From NCBI GenBank assembly GCA_030017715.1, contig JASEIU010000002.1, positions 360,915 to 424,914 on the forward strand: DNA of 64,000 nucleotides. The letters are read 5' to 3'. The notes below the pieces were generated by a model that did not search any database, had not been told where the DNA came from, and saw only the letters and a program-made list of their open reading frames with translations. A program made the position numbers and the translations under genes. Within the stretch, counting starts at the first letter, position 1; the number at the start of each line of letters is the position of its first letter. This document shows, piece by piece, positions 16,772 to 27,863 of this stretch. This stretch comes from Candidatus Saccharicenans sp. (GTDB lineage: Bacteria; Acidobacteriota; Aminicenantia; Aminicenantales; Saccharicenantaceae).

Positions 16772-18229
16772 GTGAGTTCAATAAACCATATTGGCGTTTT
16801 CCTGAAGGAAATCTTTTTCGGCAACCGGACAGGCCGTCTGTCATTCAAGCGTCAGGAAGTAGAAAAACATTTTTTCTTTGTCAAGGGAAAGCCAATCAAG
16901 GTCATGACCAACGTCAGGTCCGAAAGACTGGGCGAAATCCTTTTCAAGCTTCAGAAGATACAGGCCCAGACATTCAACAACATAGAAGATTTCATCCAGG
17001 TCAACCAGCCTCTGGGAGAATCGCTGAAACGGGGCGGAGTCATCAAGGAAAGTGACCTCAGGGAGGCCCTGAGCTTCCAGATCCGCGAAGCCCTGCTGGG
17101 AATCTTTTCCTATTTTGACGGCGAGCTAAACTTTCAGGAGAAGGAGATCCCGCCCCTGGCTGAAGAAATGCCGGTAGTCGACATCCCCTTCGTCATCGAT
17201 TACGGGCTGCGGCGAATGAAGTACGATTCCAACCTGCAGAAGTATTTCTCCGGCCGCAAGGTGGTCCTGAAAAACATCCGCTATGCCTATTTCCTGACCG
17301 AGGAAGAAAAGACCCTGCTGGAGAGGTTTTCCACCGCCCAGGTTATAGACCGGATGGCTGTGCCGGCCCGGTTCAGCAACGAGAATTTTTTCCGCTGTCT
17401 GTACCTTTTTTACTGCCTGGACATGGTAGAAATTTCAACCGCCGACAGCAGTTATAAGAAAGACGATTACGCTTCCGAGAGCCGCAAAAAGCTGGAGCTG
17501 GACGAACTTGAAGCCCGGATTGAAGAGCTAAAGGAAATAAAATCCCAGCTCCGGACGCGGAATTACTACGAGTTGCTGGGCGTTTCAAGAGTAGCCAACG
17601 AGGAAGAAATAAAAAGAGCTTATTTCAACCTGGCCAGAAAGTACCATCCCGACCGGTTCAACGCCGCTCTGGCCGACCACAGCCTGGTCAATGAGGTTTT
17701 CAACGCTATCACTACTGCCTACCGGACGTTGAGCGAGCCCGACAAGAGAAAGCAGTATGACCAGCAGCTGATGGCCCCATCCCAGGAGACGGCCGACGAC
17801 CTGGCCAAAAAGGCTGAGATTAAGTACCGGCAGGGTCGGACCCTCTACAACCAGGGCATGTATGAAGAGGCGATCATATTTCTGGAAGAAGCTCTTCGCC
17901 TGAAAAAAGCCAAGGCGGATTATTATTTGCTCCTGGCCATGGCCGAATCCAAACTTCCGGCCTACAAGAAAAAAGCCGAGGAAGATTTCCTGCGGGCTAT
18001 TGAGATGGAGCCCTGGAACGCCGAAGGCTATGTCGGCTTGGGTTTGCTCTACCTGGGAGAGGGCTTGAAGGTCAGGGCCAAAAAACATCTGCTGAAGGCT
18101 CTGGAAATTGACCCTGACCACAATCAGGCCCGGGCGGCGCTGGAAGAGCTGGAAAAAGGTGAGAAAAAGACCGGCCTCAAGGGCCTGATGGGTCTGGATA
18201 TATCAAAACTCTTTAAGAAAAATAAATAG
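16772..18229 (+). CDS. DUF4388 - DnaJ domain - TPR fusion protein
   Basis: Residues 1-150 resemble the DUF4388/PATAN region common in two-component and social-motility proteins (GVFLKEIFFGNRTGRLSF). A J domain follows at about 265-330 (YYELLGVSRVANEEEIKRAY, with the HPD motif in KYHPDRF), then three or four TPR units (about 350-465) and a Lys-rich end. The J domain should stimulate a DnaK-type ATPase; the PATAN-like part suggests a link to signalling. The start is GTG 16772, ten bases after a TATAAA at 16756-16761, which gives almost no leader. It is not chaperone DnaJ: Gly/Phe and zinc-finger regions are absent. Confidence 0.85.
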   Translation: MSSINHIGVFLKEIFFGNRTGRLSFKRQEVEKHFFFVKGKPIKVMTNVRSERLGEILFKLQKIQAQTFNNIEDFIQVNQPLGESLKRGGVIKESDLREALSFQIREALLGIFSYFDGELNFQEKEIPPLAEEMPVVDIPFVIDYGLRRMKYDSNLQKYFSGRKVVLKNIRYAYFLTEEEKTLLERFSTAQVIDRMAVPARFSNENFFRCLYLFYCLDMVEISTADSSYKKDDYASESRKKLELDELEARIEELKEIKSQLRTRNYYELLGVSRVANEEEIKRAYFNLARKYHPDRFNAALADHSLVNEVFNAITTAYRTLSEPDKRKQYDQQLMAPSQETADDLAKKAEIKYRQGRTLYNQGMYEEAIIFLEEALRLKKAKADYYLLLAMAESKLPAYKKKAEEDFLRAIEMEPWNAEGYVGLGLLYLGEGLKVRAKKHLLKALEIDPDHNQARAALEELEKGEKKTGLKGLMGLDISKLFKKNK

Positions 18230-18230
18230 T

Positions 18231-20270
<2,040 letters not shown>

Positions 20271-20342
20271 TTAGGAGAAAAGACGGATGGTGTGAAGCGA
20301 AACTGAGTTAATCCGACGGCTGTGGAATTAAGCGGCTGCCGA

Positions 20343-21518
20343 TTATTTGCCCAGCCGGCGCTTGGTTTCTTCCATCAGCTGGTTGAACTTGGCGATGGCC
20401 GCCTCCTGCTGTTTTTTGAGCTTTTCGATTTCGGCCTGGATGGCGTCGATGTCGGCCTGGAATTCCTTCATCTTCTTCTTGTCCTTATCGGTCAGCTCGT
20501 CTTCGCTCTTGCCGCCGAACCGCTCATTGAATATCTTGGTCAGCTCCTCCAGTTCTTTGACCTTGTTCTGGATGGCCAGCACCGTTTCGTTGTACTTCAG
20601 CTCCTTGTTCATGGTAAAGAACAGGCCCTCGGCCATCTCCCTGGCTTTTTCGGAGTTGGGGTTGGGCAGAAAGGCAGCCTCCAGGGAGTAACGGACAGCT
20701 TCGTTAACCACCGACGGGTCGGTCTTGGCCTTGTTGGCCAGGATAACGGCAATGGAGAAAGCCACCTCCCCGGCCTTCTTCTTGCCATAAGCTTCTTTGA
20801 GCAGAGCCAGGGCTTCGTCGTTCTTTCCGGCCCTGTTCAGAAGCTGACCCAGGATTATGGCATCGTTGGGGTCCTTGGTCAGGTTGTAGATGGCCCGGTA
20901 GACTTTTTCCGCCTCGGCAAAATTTTTGGCGTCGGCGTAGGTCTTGCCCATCTTGCGGACTGAAGCCATTATGCTCTTATCTTTACTCAGGGAGTATGCG
21001 TTGAGATAGGCTTCGACCGCGGCCGCCGTGTCCTTTGATTTTTCGGCGGCGTTGCCCAGGATATAATATCCGGCCGCGGTTATTTTGTTCCATTTGTCGG
21101 GGTTAGCCCCCTCCTTGGATTTTTCGGTCCTGGCGATTTCGATCAGCTGGTTGCCATAGTTTCGGGCCTTATCCAGGTTCTGCCCCTGGTTGACATAGTT
21201 ATTGGCCAGAAAAACCATCAGCGAAACCCTGACCTCGGCATCCAGCCCGCCGGCAGAAAGAGCTTTCTCTCCGTAATTAAGAGATTCCTGAAGGCTCTTG
21301 CTCGGACACGGAATCAAACAGAGATAAGCGTAAGCATAATTTTCGTACTGCGAACCTTTGCCAGCGTACTGATTTATGAATTCTTTCAGCAACTTGACCT
21401 TCTCGCAGTTGTCCTGGACGGTCATAGCCTTGATGTAGGCTTCATCAGCCGGGTTCTGGGCCCAGACCGTTCCGGCCGCCAGCAGTATTAATAGTGAAAA
21501 CAGTAAAGTTTTTTTCAT
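20343..21518 (-). CDS. Exported TPR protein with a C-terminal coiled coil
   Basis: A cleavable signal peptide (MKKTLLFSLLILLAAGTVWA, then Q) sends the 391-residue protein across the inner membrane. TPR-like helical pairs fill residues about 30-290, with motifs such as AEKVYRAIYNLTKDPNDA. The last 90 residues are Glu/Lys/Gln-rich and probably a coiled coil. No enzymatic motif is visible. GAGGTCAGAG precedes the ATG. A TTGACA lies near 21584-21579 but its -10 box is unclear. A partner-binding role in the periplasm is likely but unproven. Confidence 0.82.
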   Translation of the reverse strand: MKKTLLFSLLILLAAGTVWAQNPADEAYIKAMTVQDNCEKVKLLKEFINQYAGKGSQYENYAYAYLCLIPCPSKSLQESLNYGEKALSAGGLDAEVRVSLMVFLANNYVNQGQNLDKARNYGNQLIEIARTEKSKEGANPDKWNKITAAGYYILGNAAEKSKDTAAAVEAYLNAYSLSKDKSIMASVRKMGKTYADAKNFAEAEKVYRAIYNLTKDPNDAIILGQLLNRAGKNDEALALLKEAYGKKKAGEVAFSIAVILANKAKTDPSVVNEAVRYSLEAAFLPNPNSEKAREMAEGLFFTMNKELKYNETVLAIQNKVKELEELTKIFNERFGGKSEDELTDKDKKKMKEFQADIDAIQAEIEKLKKQQEAAIAKFNQLMEETKRRLGK

Positions 21519-21645
21519 CTCTGACCTCGCTCAAAAAATTAATTTGCTCAATATCTTGCCCGTTAACAGAAAAAATGTCAATAGAGGATTTTTTATTTTA
21601 AGCCCTCTATTATTGTCTGCTGCAATTAATGTGCCAGATAGCCAG

Positions 21646-21675
21646 TTAGACTTAATCTTAGCTATTCAATATAAT
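21646..21675 (+). promoter_or_regulatory. Promoter of murB with a very short leader
   Basis: TTAGAC (21646-21651), an 18 bp spacer and a perfect TATAAT (21670-21675). The expected start at about 21682 leaves about seven bases before ATG 21689 and no Shine-Dalgarno sequence. Confidence 0.6.
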
Positions 21676-21688
21676 ATATATGTAATAT

Positions 21689-22633
21689 ATGGAAGAGTTT
21701 CAAGACTTCAGCCGACACTTTTTTGAGGAGACAGGCCTGTCCCTCAGCCGGCAGGTTCTGCTGGCCGACTATTCGAGCTTCCGCATCGGAGGCCCGGCCG
21801 ATTATTTTCTTGAGGTCCGGGGGCTGGGCGACCTGGCCAGGGCCGTGCAGGCTGCACGTAAATTCAGATGTCCATTTTATATGATCGGCGGAGGTTACAA
21901 CCTTCTTTTTGACGATGCCGGTTATCGGGGGTTGATAATCAGGAATTCGGCCGCCGGCCTGCGTTTCCGGCCTGAGAGGGGCTGCCTGGAAGCCGACAGC
22001 GGCACCCATCTTTCTGACCTGGTCGAGCAGGCCCTTAAAGACGGCCTGACCGGGCTGGAGTTTCTGGCCGGGATTCCCGGCACCGTGGGCGGAGCCGTTT
22101 TTGGCAATGCCGGAGCTTTCGGGCAGGCGATAGGAGACCGGGTAGTTGAGGTGACCGTGCTGTCCGATGGGGGGCGGGAACAATCGCTGGGCCCGGAAAA
22201 ACTGAATTTCGAATATCGCCATTCTTCCTTGAAAACGGAGCATAAAATCATACTCAGGGTTGCCCTTAAGGTCGAGCCCGGTTCCAGGGCGGAGATCCTC
22301 AAAAAGATGGAAGATTATCTAAATCAACGGGCCAGGAAACATCCTCCCGGCGAAACTCCTTGCGCCGGCAGTTACTTTAAGAATCCGATTCTGCCGGGGG
22401 GCCGAAAGATTCCGGCCGGTCAGCTGCTGGAACAGGCTGGGGCCAGGGGGATGAGAGTTGGCCAGGCAGCTGTTTATCCGGGACACTGTAATTTTATCAT
22501 CAACCTGGGTGGGGCTACCGCCCGTCAGGTGCTGACCCTGGCGGCGGAACTAAAAGAAAAAGTCTGGCAGACTTCAGGCCTCAGGCTGGAAGAAGAAGTC
22601 ATCTTCGTTCCAGAAGACGCTTCAATGCTCTGA
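21689..22633 (+). CDS. murB: UDP-N-acetylenolpyruvoylglucosamine reductase
   Basis: MurB is the FAD enzyme that completes UDP-MurNAc after MurA. The flavin-binding loop is IGGGYNLLF (the usual Ser-Asn pair appears as Tyr-Asn), GIPGTVGGAVFGNAGAFG is typical, and the proton-donor Ser228 lies in PCAGSYFKNP, with the late glutamate in LEEEVIFVP. The length of 314 is normal. Its 3' end overlaps the convergent DUF2520 gene by 35 bases. murA is on the other strand 1.7 kb away. Confidence 0.95.
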   Translation: MEEFQDFSRHFFEETGLSLSRQVLLADYSSFRIGGPADYFLEVRGLGDLARAVQAARKFRCPFYMIGGGYNLLFDDAGYRGLIIRNSAAGLRFRPERGCLEADSGTHLSDLVEQALKDGLTGLEFLAGIPGTVGGAVFGNAGAFGQAIGDRVVEVTVLSDGGREQSLGPEKLNFEYRHSSLKTEHKIILRVALKVEPGSRAEILKKMEDYLNQRARKHPPGETPCAGSYFKNPILPGGRKIPAGQLLEQAGARGMRVGQAAVYPGHCNFIINLGGATARQVLTLAAELKEKVWQTSGLRLEEEVIFVPEDASML

Positions 22634-23459
22634 TTTTTTCCCGGCTCAAACCTCTTTTCTCAGCCAGTTTCAGAGCTTCGAGAGCCATTGCCCGGTAGAG
22701 CCTATCCAGCCCCGGCTTCCGAGCGGTTACGGCCAGATGTTTTTCCACTGTTTTCAGGTCCCCGCGAACTACGGGCCCGGTCAGGCCTGGCTCGACACCA
22801 AGGTTTTTTACGTTCTGTAAAGTTTTGTTTAGAAGGGGAGTCAGAATGTCCAGAACGGCTGCTTCCTCCAGCCCGACAGCCGCCAGGATTTCCTTTACCT
22901 CGTGGAGCAGAACCACCAGAAAGTTGGAGGAAATGGACAGGGCCAGATGATAGAGCGGTTTTTCCGCGGCCGACAGCAATAGAGCCTGAGCTCCCAGCCG
23001 GGCGGCCAGCCGTTTCCCGAACTCGACAGCCTCCGGCTGGCCTTCAAGGCCTATGTAGATTCCTTTGAAGATTTCGGGTGGGCTCAGGGAGCCGGCGAAA
23101 GTCTGGATGGGGTGAAAGGAAGCTATCCGGGCTCCCTTTTCGGCCAGGGGGAGGAGCAATTCCGAAGAGCAGGCGCCGCTGGTATGAAAGACAAATTTGC
23201 CTTTCAGGTCAAGGACCGATATTTCCCTGACCACTTCCGGTATGCGGTCATCCGGGACGCAGATAAAAATCAATCTGGCCGAGCCGGCGGCCAGCCGGTT
23301 ATCGGTTGTGGCTCGCCCCCGGCCTACTAATTTCCTGGCCAGCCTGGCCCGGGCCGACGAGCTATCGGCCAGGTATTTCAGCTCCAGGCCTTTTCGGCAG
23401 AGAGCCAGAGCCAGGGCCGTACCCACGCTTCCGGAACCGATAACCGAATAGTCTTTCAT
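22599..23459 (-). CDS. Rossmann-fold DUF2520 oxidoreductase-like protein
   Basis: The 286-residue protein has an N-terminal dinucleotide-binding motif (YSVIGSGSVGTALALAL) and a C-terminal helical DUF2520 domain with AEKPLYHLALSISSNFLVVL and GPVVRGDLKTVEKHL. The fold resembles pyrroline-5-carboxylate and ketopantoate reductases, but the substrate is unknown. ATG 23459 overlaps the preceding stop (ATGA); a GTG at 23483 is less likely. It is the last gene of the murA-HIT-NYN-DUF2520 operon. Confidence 0.88.
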   Translation of the reverse strand: MKDYSVIGSGSVGTALALALCRKGLELKYLADSSSARARLARKLVGRGRATTDNRLAAGSARLIFICVPDDRIPEVVREISVLDLKGKFVFHTSGACSSELLLPLAEKGARIASFHPIQTFAGSLSPPEIFKGIYIGLEGQPEAVEFGKRLAARLGAQALLLSAAEKPLYHLALSISSNFLVVLLHEVKEILAAVGLEEAAVLDILTPLLNKTLQNVKNLGVEPGLTGPVVRGDLKTVEKHLAVTARKPGLDRLYRAMALEALKLAEKRGLSREKIRALKRLLERR

Positions 23460-23929
23460 TTTTTCCTGAACAGCTCGGTCCACAGAGATATTTCCAGGGG
23501 AGTGGAATCGTCGGTTTGCTTTTGCAGTTCCCGCTCCAGTCGGTTGTCTTTAAGGGTCTGCTTCAGCTGTTTTAAAAATTCGGGCGTGCCGATCGACCTG
23601 GCTCCATGGACCCGGGCGATTTCCCGGAGACCCCGGTCGGAGCTGACCACCAGAAAATAGCGCCGGTCTCTTTTTCCGGAAAGCATTTCCTCGATCAGGC
23701 TGTCGGCCGTCTGACCCGGTTCGGGGAAAATAACGGTGAATTTCGGGTTGAGTTTTATCCGGCGTTCATCGAGAGGCGGCCGGCCGTCGAACACCAGAAA
23801 AATTCTGGAGCGGGTTATCTTCTGGAAAAGAAGCAACCGGGCCACCAGCTGGTTGCGGCTGGTCGGGTCAAACTTGAAATAAGGGTCAGCCTGTCCCATC
23901 AGGTTGTTGCCGTCAATCAAATAAGCCAT
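23456..23929 (-). CDS. NYN-domain (YacP/Rae1-like) predicted ribonuclease
   Basis: The 157-residue protein has the PIN-like acidic positions of the NYN family: MAYLIDGNNLMG, LVFDGRPP, TADSLIEEML and VVSSDRGLREIA. YacP/Rae1 in Firmicutes is a ribosome-associated endoribonuclease; the same activity here is inferred. It lies 49 bases after the HIT gene and overlaps the DUF2520 gene by four bases. Confidence 0.85.
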   Translation of the reverse strand: MAYLIDGNNLMGQADPYFKFDPTSRNQLVARLLLFQKITRSRIFLVFDGRPPLDERRIKLNPKFTVIFPEPGQTADSLIEEMLSGKRDRRYFLVVSSDRGLREIARVHGARSIGTPEFLKQLKQTLKDNRLERELQKQTDDSTPLEISLWTELFRKK

Positions 23930-23978
23930 AGCGAAAAATTGTCTTCCCTGGAAACCTTCGCCCTGAAAATCTGGGCGA

Positions 23979-24323
23979 TTACCCCGGCGGCCAGCCCAGC
24001 CGTCGTCCTCCCAGCAGATGAAAATGGATGTGGTAAACTTCCTGCCCGGAATCGGGGCCGGTATTGACCACCACCCGGTAGCCGCTGCTGTCTATACCCT
24101 TGAGGCCGGCGATTTCCCTGGCCCGGATGAGGATTTTTCCCAGAAGCCCGGCCTGGTCGAGTTCGGCTTCTTTCAGGCTGCTCAGGTGGGTTTTGGGAAT
24201 TATCAGCGTATGAACCGGCGCTTGCGGCCGGATGTCATCGAAGGCCAGGATGTCCTCGTCTTCGTAAACGATTCGGGCCGGAATTTCCTTGCGGATAATT
24301 TTGCAGAAAATACAATCGCTCAT
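23979..24323 (-). CDS. HIT-family nucleotide hydrolase (HinT-like)
   Basis: The 114-residue protein begins CIFCKIIRKEIPARIVYED and ends with the histidine triad HIHFHLLGGR (His98, His100, His102). HinT-type enzymes hydrolyse AMP-lysine or AMP-amine adducts. Two cysteines near the start (CIFC) and a histidine elsewhere may bind zinc, as in many family members. The start overlaps the murA stop by four bases. Confidence 0.94.
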   Translation of the reverse strand: MSDCIFCKIIRKEIPARIVYEDEDILAFDDIRPQAPVHTLIIPKTHLSSLKEAELDQAGLLGKILIRAREIAGLKGIDSSGYRVVVNTGPDSGQEVYHIHFHLLGGRRLGWPPG

Positions 24324-25612
24324 TTTTTGTCCCCCGCCCTGTGATTATTGTTGTTTTTCAGTCGCTCGATCTTTACCCCGAGCTTTATCAACTTGTCTTC
24401 AATCTTTTCATAGCCGCGGTCTAAGTGTTCAATATCATTGATGGTCGTCTGCCCGGAAGCCACCAGGCCGGCCAGCACCAGGCTGGCTGAGGCCCTGAGG
24501 TCAGTAGCCATCACTTCGGCTCCCGACAGCGGGGTGCGGCCCCGGATTATGGCTTTGTCTCCCTGGATTTCTATGCTGGCTCCGAGTCTTATGAGTTCGT
24601 TAGCATGGGCGAAACGGCGGTCGAATATGGTTTCGGTGATGATGGAAGTCCCGTCAGCCTGGGTCATGAGGACCATGAACTGGGCCTGCATGTCGGTGGG
24701 GAAACCGGGGTAAGGGGCAGTGGTTACGTCCTGCGGTTTTATTTCCTGGCTGCCGATAACCCTCAGTGAGCGTTTGCTGATTTTTTCGATTCTGGCCCCG
24801 GAAATCATAAGCTTGTCGATCAGGGCTCCCAGGTGAGCCGGCTCTACCTCATTTATGATCAGGTCGCCCTGAGTCAGAGCGGCGGCCACCATGAAAGTTC
24901 CGGCTTCAATCCGGTCGGGGATGATCCTGAAGGCGGCCGGGCCCAGTTCCTCCACACCCCTGATGCGGATTGTTTCTTCTCCTATCCCCTCAATTTTGGC
25001 GCCCATTTTCACCAGCAATTCGCACAGACTGCTGACTTCGGGTTCCAGGGCGCAGTTTTTGAGTATGGTTTCGCCCCGGGCCAGGGCGGCGGCCATCACC
25101 AGGTTTTCCGTTCCGGTGACCGTCTTCTTCTCAAATTCAAATTCTGCTCCTTTAAGCTTTTTAGCCTTAGCAAGTATGTAGCCGTGTTCTATTTTGATGT
25201 CGGCCCCGAGTTTCTGCAGCCCGTTTATATGCAGGTCGACCGGCCGGGTTCCTATGGCGCAGCCTCCCGGAAGGGCCACCGCGGCCTTGCCCTTCCTGGC
25301 CAGCAGCGGACCCAGCACCAGGATTGAAGCCCTCATGGCCCGGACCAGCTGGTAGGGAGCCCGCTCGGAGGCAATTTTCTCGACCCTTATTCTCAGGGAT
25401 TTCTTCTTAAGCTCGTATTCCGCCCCCAGTTCGGACAGCAGGGTCAGCATCGTCTGGACATCTTTGACCAGAGGGATGTTGCTGAGGGCGATTTCTCCGG
25501 AAGTTAAAAGTGTGGCCGCCAGCGCCGGCAGGACGGCATTTTTGGCGCCGCTGATGGTCACCTGGCCGCGAAGCTGATAGGGTTTTTCGGTGTAGATCCG
25601 CAACGATTCCAT
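24320..25612 (-). CDS. murA: UDP-N-acetylglucosamine 1-carboxyvinyltransferase
   Basis: MurA transfers enolpyruvate to UDP-GlcNAc, the first committed step of peptidoglycan synthesis. Lys24 in SGAKNAVLP and the fosfomycin-reactive Cys118 in [15 protein letters not shown] are present, so the enzyme should be of the fosfomycin-sensitive Cys type. [16 protein letters not shown] and the C-terminal [15 protein letters not shown] fit the family. It heads a four-gene operon (murA, HIT, NYN, DUF2520) driven by a leaderless promoter. Confidence 0.97.
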   Translation of the reverse strand: MESLRIYTEKPYQLRGQVTISGAKNAVLPALAATLLTSGEIALSNIPLVKDVQTMLTLLSELGAEYELKKKSLRIRVEKIASERAPYQLVRAMRASILVLGPLLARKGKAAVALPGGCAIGTRPVDLHINGLQKLGADIKIEHGYILAKAKKLKGAEFEFEKKTVTGTENLVMAAALARGETILKNCALEPEVSSLCELLVKMGAKIEGIGEETIRIRGVEELGPAAFRIIPDRIEAGTFMVAAALTQGDLIINEVEPAHLGALIDKLMISGARIEKISKRSLRVIGSQEIKPQDVTTAPYPGFPTDMQAQFMVLMTQADGTSIITETIFDRRFAHANELIRLGASIEIQGDKAIIRGRTPLSGAEVMATDLRASASLVLAGLVASGQTTINDIEHLDRGYEKIEDKLIKLGVKIERLKNNNNHRAGDKK

Positions 25613-25618
25613 GCCCTG

Positions 25619-25647
25619 ATTTTAGTTTACCCCCTGCGAAAATTCAA
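25619..25647 (-). promoter_or_regulatory. Leaderless promoter of the murA operon
   Basis: On the minus strand TTGAAT (25647-25642), exactly 17 bp, TAAAAT (25624-25619), then six bases to ATG 25612. No room exists for a Shine-Dalgarno sequence. Confidence 0.65.
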
Positions 25648-25731
25648 ATGCCCTGAATTTATGGTTTGAGGCTCCGTCTTCATGAGGGCCCGGATTGGAT
25701 TTAGGGAGTCATTGCGTCGTGCCGGTTTCCA

Positions 25732-26105
25732 GAAATCCATCCCTCTCCGTTCCGTTGCAGGCTTGAATTAGCAAGAGGGTCCTGTCACGGCGCGCCCCCT
25801 CCCGTCCTCGCTCCACCCATCCCCCCGTGGGAAACCCCTTCCGCTGCGGGCGGTTCGGAGACACGCCGCGCCACCCTCCTGAAAACCCCGTCCCTCCGAT
25901 TCTTTATTGGCCCGGATGGAAAAGAACTTTCTGCCGGGCTGGGCCGCGCTCCGGACATCGGATCCTGGCCGTTTCTTTGCCGGTTGAAATCATAGGCCCG
26001 GACCTGTCGGGTCCTGCCGCCCTTCCGAAATCCATCCCTCTCCGTTCCGTTGCAGGCTTGAATTAGAAAGAGGGTCCTGTCACGGCGCGCCCCCTCCCGT
26101 CCTCG
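25732..26105 (-). repeat. Interspersed GC-rich repeat, copy C (one full unit of 295 bp plus a partial unit)
   Basis: The conserved module (about 25771-25878) matches copies A, B and E. The 79 bases from 25732 to 25810 recur at 26027-26105 with one mismatch, giving a unit period of 295 bp. The segment between module end and the next module includes a diverged second GTC-CGG-GTCCTGCC stretch near 26003. Confidence 0.88.
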
Positions 26106-26252
26106 GTCACCGATCCTCAGGCAGGAAACTTCTATCTCCTTACTCCGGGGCGGAACAAGGCCGGGGGCCGGCCACCCTGCTGCCGCCATTGTTGCCAGTG
26201 AAGAAAAGAGAGACGCTTCAGAATATAAAATCAGCCCGGTCCCGGCGATTAA

Positions 26253-27659
26253 TCAGAGCGAATTAAGGGCCTGGTTGAGGTCTTCTATGATGTCGTCCGG
26301 GTTTTCGGCTCCCACGCACAGCCTGATGAGCTGAGGCGGAATGTCGGCCATACGCCGGGCTTCTTCGCCCTGCTGCTGGTGGGTGGAGATGGCCGGAATG
26401 GTGGCCACGCTCTTTATGCGGCCGAGGTCGGTCGCCCGAAATATAATCTTAAAGCGGTCAAAAACCTTTCTGGCATTTTCTGGCGGGCCGTCGACCCGGA
26501 AACTCATCAGATGCCCGTAGCGGTTGACTTCCTGACCGGTGCCGTCGTCGGAGTCCACCAGCTTCATATATTTTTTAGCCAGGGAATGAAGTTTGTAGCT
26601 GGGCAGCCCGAGATAATCCACCTGATAGACGCGGGGATGCTTTTCTAAAAATTCAGCCACTTTCTGACAGTTCTGACTGACGATGTCCATTCTCATTCTG
26701 AGGGTGCGCAGGTCATTCAGGGCCATCAGGGCGTTGAAGGGAGAAGCGGCCGGGCCGTTGTCGCGGTAAGGCCAGAATTTAACATATTCGGCGAAGCTGG
26801 CCTTAAAATTGGGGTCATCATTTTTAATCTTGGTGACTATCGGTTTCTTGCTGATGAGCGCTCCACCGATGGCCAGTCCGCCGGTGGTTATCGATTTGGT
26901 GAGGGAGTGGACCACTATGTCGGCGCCGTGAGCAATGGGCCGCATCAGGGCCGGGGTGGCGCAGGTGGCGTCAAAGATCAACGGAATTTCCCAGGAGTGG
27001 GCCAGGTCGGCTAAGGCTTTCACCTCGCAGAAAGATTGCTGGGGATTGCTGGGAGCTTCCACATACAGGAAACGGGTGCTTTCGTCGATTTTCTCTTTCC
27101 ACTCATCGATGTTTTCCGGGCGCAGCACCCAGCGGACCTCAATCCCTCTTTCTTTCATTTTCCGAACTGAAAAATGCTGAAAGGTTCCGCCGTAAAGCTG
27201 GATTGAGGAAACAAAATTAATCTTTTCCGGTCCCTCTTTCTGTTTTACCAGAAACGGGTCGACGGCCATCATTATGGCAGCCATGCCGGAGGCGGTGACG
27301 ACACAGGAAGTATCGAAGCCAGTCTTATAACCTTCGAGCAGGGCCAGGACATATTCCAGATAGTAGGTAGTGGGGTTAGCGATTCTGGTGTAGCACCAGG
27401 TCGGAATGAGGTAAGCTAAAGCCGCTTCCAGCTCATCGGAATCCCGGTAGCCCTGCGAGGTGGCTAAATACATGGGTTCGACTATTGCTCCCTGGTTCCG
27501 GTCGAGGGCTTCCTCAAGCGAGTATAGCCCGTGAACGGCGATGGTGTCGAACTTCATCCGCTGCATCCGGCCTTTGATTTCTTGTTGCTGGGCTAAAAAG
27601 AGCCGGGCTTGCTGAATGTACTTTTCTACTCCAGGAGAATATTTTTTGTCTTCAGACAT
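26253..27659 (-). CDS. Cys/Met-metabolism PLP-dependent enzyme (methionine gamma-lyase / O-acylhomoserine sulfhydrylase-like)
   Basis: The 468-residue protein is a trans-sulfuration family enzyme. The PLP lysine is Lys255 in HSLTKSITTGG, the aspartate that holds the cofactor is in LIFDATCATP, and CYTRIANPTT plus VTASGMAA form the substrate and phosphate sites. It carries a 30-residue N-terminal extension. The exact reaction (gamma-lyase, cystathionine synthase or sulfhydrylase) cannot be read from sequence alone. Homoserine dehydrogenase 4 kb away would supply the homoserine precursor. GGGAGG precedes the ATG, and the leader is long and may be structured. Confidence 0.88.
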   Translation of the reverse strand: MSEDKKYSPGVEKYIQQARLFLAQQQEIKGRMQRMKFDTIAVHGLYSLEEALDRNQGAIVEPMYLATSQGYRDSDELEAALAYLIPTWCYTRIANPTTYYLEYVLALLEGYKTGFDTSCVVTASGMAAIMMAVDPFLVKQKEGPEKINFVSSIQLYGGTFQHFSVRKMKERGIEVRWVLRPENIDEWKEKIDESTRFLYVEAPSNPQQSFCEVKALADLAHSWEIPLIFDATCATPALMRPIAHGADIVVHSLTKSITTGGLAIGGALISKKPIVTKIKNDDPNFKASFAEYVKFWPYRDNGPAASPFNALMALNDLRTLRMRMDIVSQNCQKVAEFLEKHPRVYQVDYLGLPSYKLHSLAKKYMKLVDSDDGTGQEVNRYGHLMSFRVDGPPENARKVFDRFKIIFRATDLGRIKSVATIPAISTHQQQGEEARRMADIPPQLIRLCVGAENPDDIIEDLNQALNSL

Positions 27660-27699
27660 GATGCCTCCCTTGCGGCTAAAGGTTTATTATGGTTATTTT

Positions 27700-27805
27700 G
27701 TGATATGGCTCAGGCGGGAAAATAGCGGCTCCGGGCCGCATCAGGTATTCTAAGCTGGAACTCATGAAGAGATAAGCATATCACAGGGGCGGTATGGTCA
27801 GTCAA
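27700..27805 (-). promoter_or_regulatory. Promoter region and paired leader of the PLP enzyme gene
   Basis: TTGACT (27805-27800) lies 17 bp from a weak GATATG (27782-27777). Perfect 8-base inverted arms GTGATATG (27784-27777 on the minus strand) and CATATCAC (27707-27700) enclose about 70 bases, within which GCGGC-CCGGA-GCCGC can form a hairpin. The left arm overlaps the candidate -10, so it may be either an RNA closing stem (if transcription starts farther upstream) or two operator half-sites. It does not match a SAM-I consensus. Confidence 0.4.
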
Positions 27806-27863
27806 GCCCGATTTTTTTGGTTAGGAGATGGCATCAGGTTAATTAATCAGACCATCCCGCAAA

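Larger units (their letters stand above)
25613..26252. other. Gene-free gap filled mostly by repeat copy C
   Basis: The 640 bp between murA and the PLP enzyme holds the murA promoter, a full copy of the interspersed repeat and the start of a second tandem unit. Open frames here share the same translated start (MGNPFRCGRFGDTPRHP) with a frame in copy B, as expected for repeat DNA and not for two genes. Confidence 0.75.

Noticed and set aside
27700-27805. SAM-I (S-box) riboswitch before the PLP enzyme
   Set aside because: CTTATC is present near the left arm, but the following conserved S-box segments (the purine-rich GGAGGGA and TGAAnCC/GGCAAC blocks) are absent.
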